Shown here piece by piece: positions 38,472-41,952 of a DNA stretch of 41,952 nucleotides; positions within the stretch are counted from its first letter, which is position 1; each line of letters starts with the position of its first letter. The stretch is from positions 1 through 41,952 of the forward strand of contig JANWHN010000033.1 in assembly GCA_025450445.1 (NCBI GenBank), written 5' to 3'. Under the pieces are notes generated by a model. It saw only the letters and a program-made list of their open reading frames with translations. It was not told the origin of the DNA and ran no database searches. Position numbers and translations under genes: made by a program. Origin of the DNA: Anaerolineales bacterium. Lineage in GTDB: Bacteria > Chloroflexota > Anaerolineae > Anaerolineales > UBA11579.

Positions 38472-38477
38472 AACAAC

Positions 38478-39596
38478 ATGGATGACGCTGCAAACCTGAT
38501 CAAACGCCAATCCAAACTCACCGACCTGATAAAGCAGCATGGTTTGGATGCGGTGGCACTGAACGCTGGTCCAAGCCAGACCTATTTCACGGGATTGCAT
38601 TTCCACCTTATGGAGCGACCGGCCGTGGTTCTGCTTGCGGCTGGCAAAAAACCGATCGCCGTGCTGCCCGATTTCGAAAAGGCTAAGGCGAACGATCTCG
38701 GGTACGACATGCAAGTGGTTACTTACGATGAGAATCCCGACAACTGGGCTGCTGCTTTTGCCGACGCGGCCAAGCAGTTCGGCGCCGCCAAGCTCATCGG
38801 CGTCGAAGGTTTGCGCTTGCGCGTGATGGAGTTGCAATATTTAGAAGGCGCCTTTCCCGGCGCCAAGTTTGAGCAAGCAGAGCCGCTGATCGCGCAGCTG
38901 CGCATGCGCAAGGATGCCAGCGAGGTAGCGTCAATGAAAAAGGCTGCCGAGATCGCCGAAGCTGCGCTGGCTGCGACCCTGCCCAAGGTCAAAGTCGGTA
39001 TGACCGAAAAGCAGATCGCCTCCGAGCTAGTTCAGCAACTCTATGCTCAAGGCAGCGACCCTGAGCTTCCCTTTCAACCCATAGTCGGCGCAGGTGCTAA
39101 TAGCGCCAATCCGCACGCTACCGTCAGCGATCGCAAAGTGAAATCGGGTGACCTACTGCTCTTTGACTGGGGTGCTTCCTACAATGGCTATCTGTCCGAT
39201 CTGACGCGAACGTTTGCAGTGGGCGAGATTGAGCCTGAATTCAAGCGGATCTATGAAGTCGTAAAACTAGCCAACCAAGCCGGACGCGACGCGGCTAAAC
39301 CCGGTGCGCCATGCTCCGCCGTAGACGAAAACGCACGTGACGCAATTGAAGACTCGGGCTATGGACAATACTTCACTCATCGTACTGGTCATGGCCTCGG
39401 CCTCGAGCCGCACGAAGAGCCCTACATACGCGCGGGTAACTCGCTTAAGCTAGAGCCTGGTATGACTTTCACCGTCGAGCCGGGTATTTATCTGGACGGG
39501 CGCGGCGGCGTGCGCATTGAGGACAATGTGGTCATCACCGAGAACGGCGCAGAAACGCTCACCAGCTTCCCGCGTGAGCTTCAGGTCATCGGTTAA
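38478..39596 (+). CDS. Xaa-Pro aminopeptidase (M24B)
   Basis: LLFDWGASYNGYLSDLTRTFAVG, THRTGHGLGLEPHEEPYI, FTVEPGIYL, GVRIEDNVV. Confidence 0.95.
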   Translation: MDDAANLIKRQSKLTDLIKQHGLDAVALNAGPSQTYFTGLHFHLMERPAVVLLAAGKKPIAVLPDFEKAKANDLGYDMQVVTYDENPDNWAAAFADAAKQFGAAKLIGVEGLRLRVMELQYLEGAFPGAKFEQAEPLIAQLRMRKDASEVASMKKAAEIAEAALAATLPKVKVGMTEKQIASELVQQLYAQGSDPELPFQPIVGAGANSANPHATVSDRKVKSGDLLLFDWGASYNGYLSDLTRTFAVGEIEPEFKRIYEVVKLANQAGRDAAKPGAPCSAVDENARDAIEDSGYGQYFTHRTGHGLGLEPHEEPYIRAGNSLKLEPGMTFTVEPGIYLDGRGGVRIEDNVVITENGAETLTSFPRELQVIG

Positions 39597-39611
39597 AAAA
39601 AATAGGGGGGC

Positions 39612-40445
39612 TTAATGCTCGGATCTGTGGCGGATCCAATCGGCGACCGACACGATCAGCACTGAACTCAGACCAAGCAAAATTGCAGCCGTATAAGCTT
39701 CCACATACTGGCGTTCTTCGAGCGCATGGAAGATGTAAAGCGTGGTGGTTGCTGTGCGCCCTTGCACACCCCCGCCGATTACCAGCACCGCGCCAAACTC
39801 GCCCATGGCCCGCGCCATGGTTAGAGCCACGCCATAAATGAGTGCGGTTCGTAACGGGGGAAAAATGATGCGCCAGAATGTAGTCCAGCGATTTGCGCCA
39901 AGGGTGGTTGCGGCTAACTCCTGAACCCGGTCCAGATTCTGGATCACCGGGATCATCTCGCGGATCATGAATGGGAGAGACACGAACAATGTTGCCAGGA
40001 AAATTCCTGGTACGGCAAACGCGACACGGATATCTAATGCCTGCAAAATTGGATTTAGAGGACCGTTTCGCCCAAAGACTAGCAACAACATGTAGCCAAC
40101 GACAACGGGAGAAATAGCAAAGGGAATATCGATAATCCCGTTGAAGATGGCTTTGCCGCGGAAGTTGTGCCGCACAATCACCCAAGCCGTCGCCGTCCCC
40201 AACACAACCTGGATCACAACAACCGCTAGCGCAATTTGCACCGAAAGTTGGAGCGATTGCCATAGTTCAGGTGCGTTGAATACATTGAGTGCCGCGGGCA
40301 GACCGTTTTGGAGCGCGCCGCTAATTAAGGCTGTTATAGGAGCGATCACTAAGAACGCGACATACAGCACGACGATCGGAATTAAAATCCGGCCGCCCAA
40401 CCCTTTGCGTTTACGCCTAGCTATCAGCTTTTCGGCGATAGTCAT
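39612..40445 (-). CDS. cysW: Sulfate ABC transporter permease CysW
   Basis: FGANRWTTFWRIIFPPLRTALIYGVALTMARAMGEFGAVLVIGG-type EAA loop. Confidence 0.9.
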   Translation of the reverse strand: MTIAEKLIARRKRKGLGGRILIPIVVLYVAFLVIAPITALISGALQNGLPAALNVFNAPELWQSLQLSVQIALAVVVIQVVLGTATAWVIVRHNFRGKAIFNGIIDIPFAISPVVVGYMLLLVFGRNGPLNPILQALDIRVAFAVPGIFLATLFVSLPFMIREMIPVIQNLDRVQELAATTLGANRWTTFWRIIFPPLRTALIYGVALTMARAMGEFGAVLVIGGGVQGRTATTTLYIFHALEERQYVEAYTAAILLGLSSVLIVSVADWIRHRSEH

Positions 40446-41278
40446 CAGATTTGCCTGCGTTTTAGAACGTAATTAGTGAACAACATAACCGTGAGCGAAA
40501 CTGCGATCAGTACGATGGAAACGGCGCTCGCTGCCAATCGATTTTCGGACTCCACGGCGCCAAGCACATACACCGCTGCTGTTTGCGACTTCAAGGGAAT
40601 ATTGCCGGCTACGATCACCACCGCACCAAATTCACCTACTGCCCGAGCGAAGCTAAGCAGCGAGCCGCTAAAAGTAGGCAGTGCCAGCGCTGGGAAAATG
40701 ATGCGGCGAAAGATCGTTGTGCTGCGCGCTCCAAGCGTTGCCGCGGCTTGCTCCTGCTGGCGGTCAAGGTCCAAGAGCACTGGTTGGATTGTGCGCACAA
40801 CAAAAGGAAAAGTGATGAACAACAGCGCGATCACGATTCCGGGTGGAGCGAAAATAACTTGAAAGCCCAGCTCCTGATCCAGGAACTGGCCGAGCACTTG
40901 CTGCGGACCATACAAGATGACCAACATCACACCGGTAACAAGCGTGGGGATGGCTAACGGTAAGTCGATAAGCGCGTTTAAGATCGATTTCCCCGGAAAG
41001 TTGTAGCGGACGAGGACAAATGCGGTTGCGAGCCCCATGACGCCGTTGATGATCGTCATCAGCGCCGATGTCCAAAGCGTAAGCATGATCGCGTGAGCTG
41101 CGATCGGCAGCGTGATCTGATGCCAGAATTCATCCACGCCTTCGTGGAAACCATCCTGAACGATCACAGCTACAGGAATGATCACCATGATCAGGATGTA
41201 GATAAAACTAACCGCCCGCAGCCCTAATTTAGGGCTGCGGGCTTTATTATTTTTGACCTGAGGTGAAACTGCTGTCAC
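40445..41278 (-). CDS. cysT: Sulfate ABC transporter permease CysT
   Basis: ATLGARSTTIFRRIIFPALALPTFSGSLLSFARAVGEFGAVVIVAGNIP; GTG start overlaps the stop of the upstream gene. Confidence 0.9.
   Translation of the reverse strand: MTAVSPQVKNNKARSPKLGLRAVSFIYILIMVIIPVAVIVQDGFHEGVDEFWHQITLPIAAHAIMLTLWTSALMTIINGVMGLATAFVLVRYNFPGKSILNALIDLPLAIPTLVTGVMLVILYGPQQVLGQFLDQELGFQVIFAPPGIVIALLFITFPFVVRTIQPVLLDLDRQQEQAAATLGARSTTIFRRIIFPALALPTFSGSLLSFARAVGEFGAVVIVAGNIPLKSQTAAVYVLGAVESENRLAASAVSIVLIAVSLTVMLFTNYVLKRRQI
41214..41242. promoter_or_regulatory. Perfect 14-bp inverted repeat at the sbp/cysT junction
   Basis: GCCCGCAGCCCTAA-T-TTAGGGCTGCGGGC; on the + strand followed by TTTATTATTTTT. Confidence 0.85.
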
Positions 41279-41952
41279 TACTCGCCTTGAACTTCTTGGA
41301 TGGCAATCGTGAACACGCCGGTCTCGCTGAAGATGTCTTCACGAGCTTGCGGCCAGCCACCGAAGAACTCGATTGTGAACAGATCCGCCACTGGCGGATA
41401 TTGGTCCGCAGTAGCTGCTGCGACATCGGGGTTGATGGAACGTAGCCCATACTTGGCGAAAAACTCTTGCGCCTCCGGAGTGAAGAGGAACGCCACGAAT
41501 GCTTCGGCAACCTCGCGGGTGCCATGATCGTCCGCATACTGGTCGACTACCGCAACCGGGTTCTCGATCAAGATCGTCGAGGTGGGGATCACCAGTTCGT
41601 AGTCATTGCCGGCCTGTTGGCCCACAAGGACTTCGTTTTCGTAGGTAATGGCCACATCGCCGATGCCTTGCTCATAGTTCGTGATGCTGTCGCGGGCGCT
41701 GTCGTCCATCACGGTGACATTAGCCAAAACCTGAGTCAAGAAACCCTTTGCCGCCTCAGCGTCATCAGCGGTCACTCCTTCAACCTGGCCGCGGAAAGCA
41801 GCGCCGTACAAAGCCAGGATGTTCCACATAGCGCCGCCGCTCGTGGCTGGATTTGGGGTCAGCACTTCGACCCCGGGCTCACCAAGATCGGCCCAGTCGG
41901 TAATTCCGAGAGGGTTGCCAGCTCGGACCGCAAAGGACACGACCGAAGTGGA
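41278..41952 (-). CDS. Sulfate-binding protein (partial, 5' end outside the window)
   Basis: SFAVRAGNPLGITDWADL...TPNPATSGGAMWNILALYGAA...ITYENEVL. Confidence 0.92.
   Translation of the reverse strand, partial: STSVVSFAVRAGNPLGITDWADLGEPGVEVLTPNPATSGGAMWNILALYGAAFRGQVEGVTADDAEAAKGFLTQVLANVTVMDDSARDSITNYEQGIGDVAITYENEVLVGQQAGNDYELVIPTSTILIENPVAVVDQYADDHGTREVAEAFVAFLFTPEAQEFFAKYGLRSINPDVAAATADQYPPVADLFTIEFFGGWPQAREDIFSETGVFTIAIQEVQGE

Overview
The window looks chromosomal and is probably from a Chloroflexota/Anaerolineae-like bacterium (inference from TP-rich linkers and overall gene content). Most of it is housekeeping: groESL with a canonical CIRCE operator; RNase J; LysM and cupredoxin proteins; an AttH-like/ABC exporter operon; a geranylgeranyl-reductase-family oxidoreductase; GAPDH; a ModA-like lipoprotein; tRNA-Arg(CCG); the rpmH-rnpA-yidD-(PQQ propeller)-yidC-jag cluster; cell-wall enzymes; a class A PBP; an EF-G paralogue; Xaa-Pro aminopeptidase; and a sulfate ABC transporter cut by the window end. 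The standout is 13.8-18.2 kb, which has the composition of a ComQXPA-type isoprenylated-peptide quorum-sensing locus. It contains a NarL/ComA-like response regulator (+), a divergent polyprenyl synthetase/ComQ-like protein (-), an unlisted 50-aa ORF with a strong SD and two Trp near its C-terminus (-, 15641..15793, ComX-like candidate), and a polytopic HisKA_3 histidine kinase with a PDZ-like extracytoplasmic loop (+, ComP-like). Gene order and orientation are rearranged relative to Bacillus. A perfect 12-bp hairpin separates the putative comX and comQ, and two near-identical 14-bp direct repeats spaced 21 bp precede the regulator gene. Other points to follow up are a terminator-containing leader before RNase J, a perfect hairpin at the sbp/cysT junction, a methylase-like protein with an apparently degenerate catalytic motif, and repeat-rich DNA upstream of groES.
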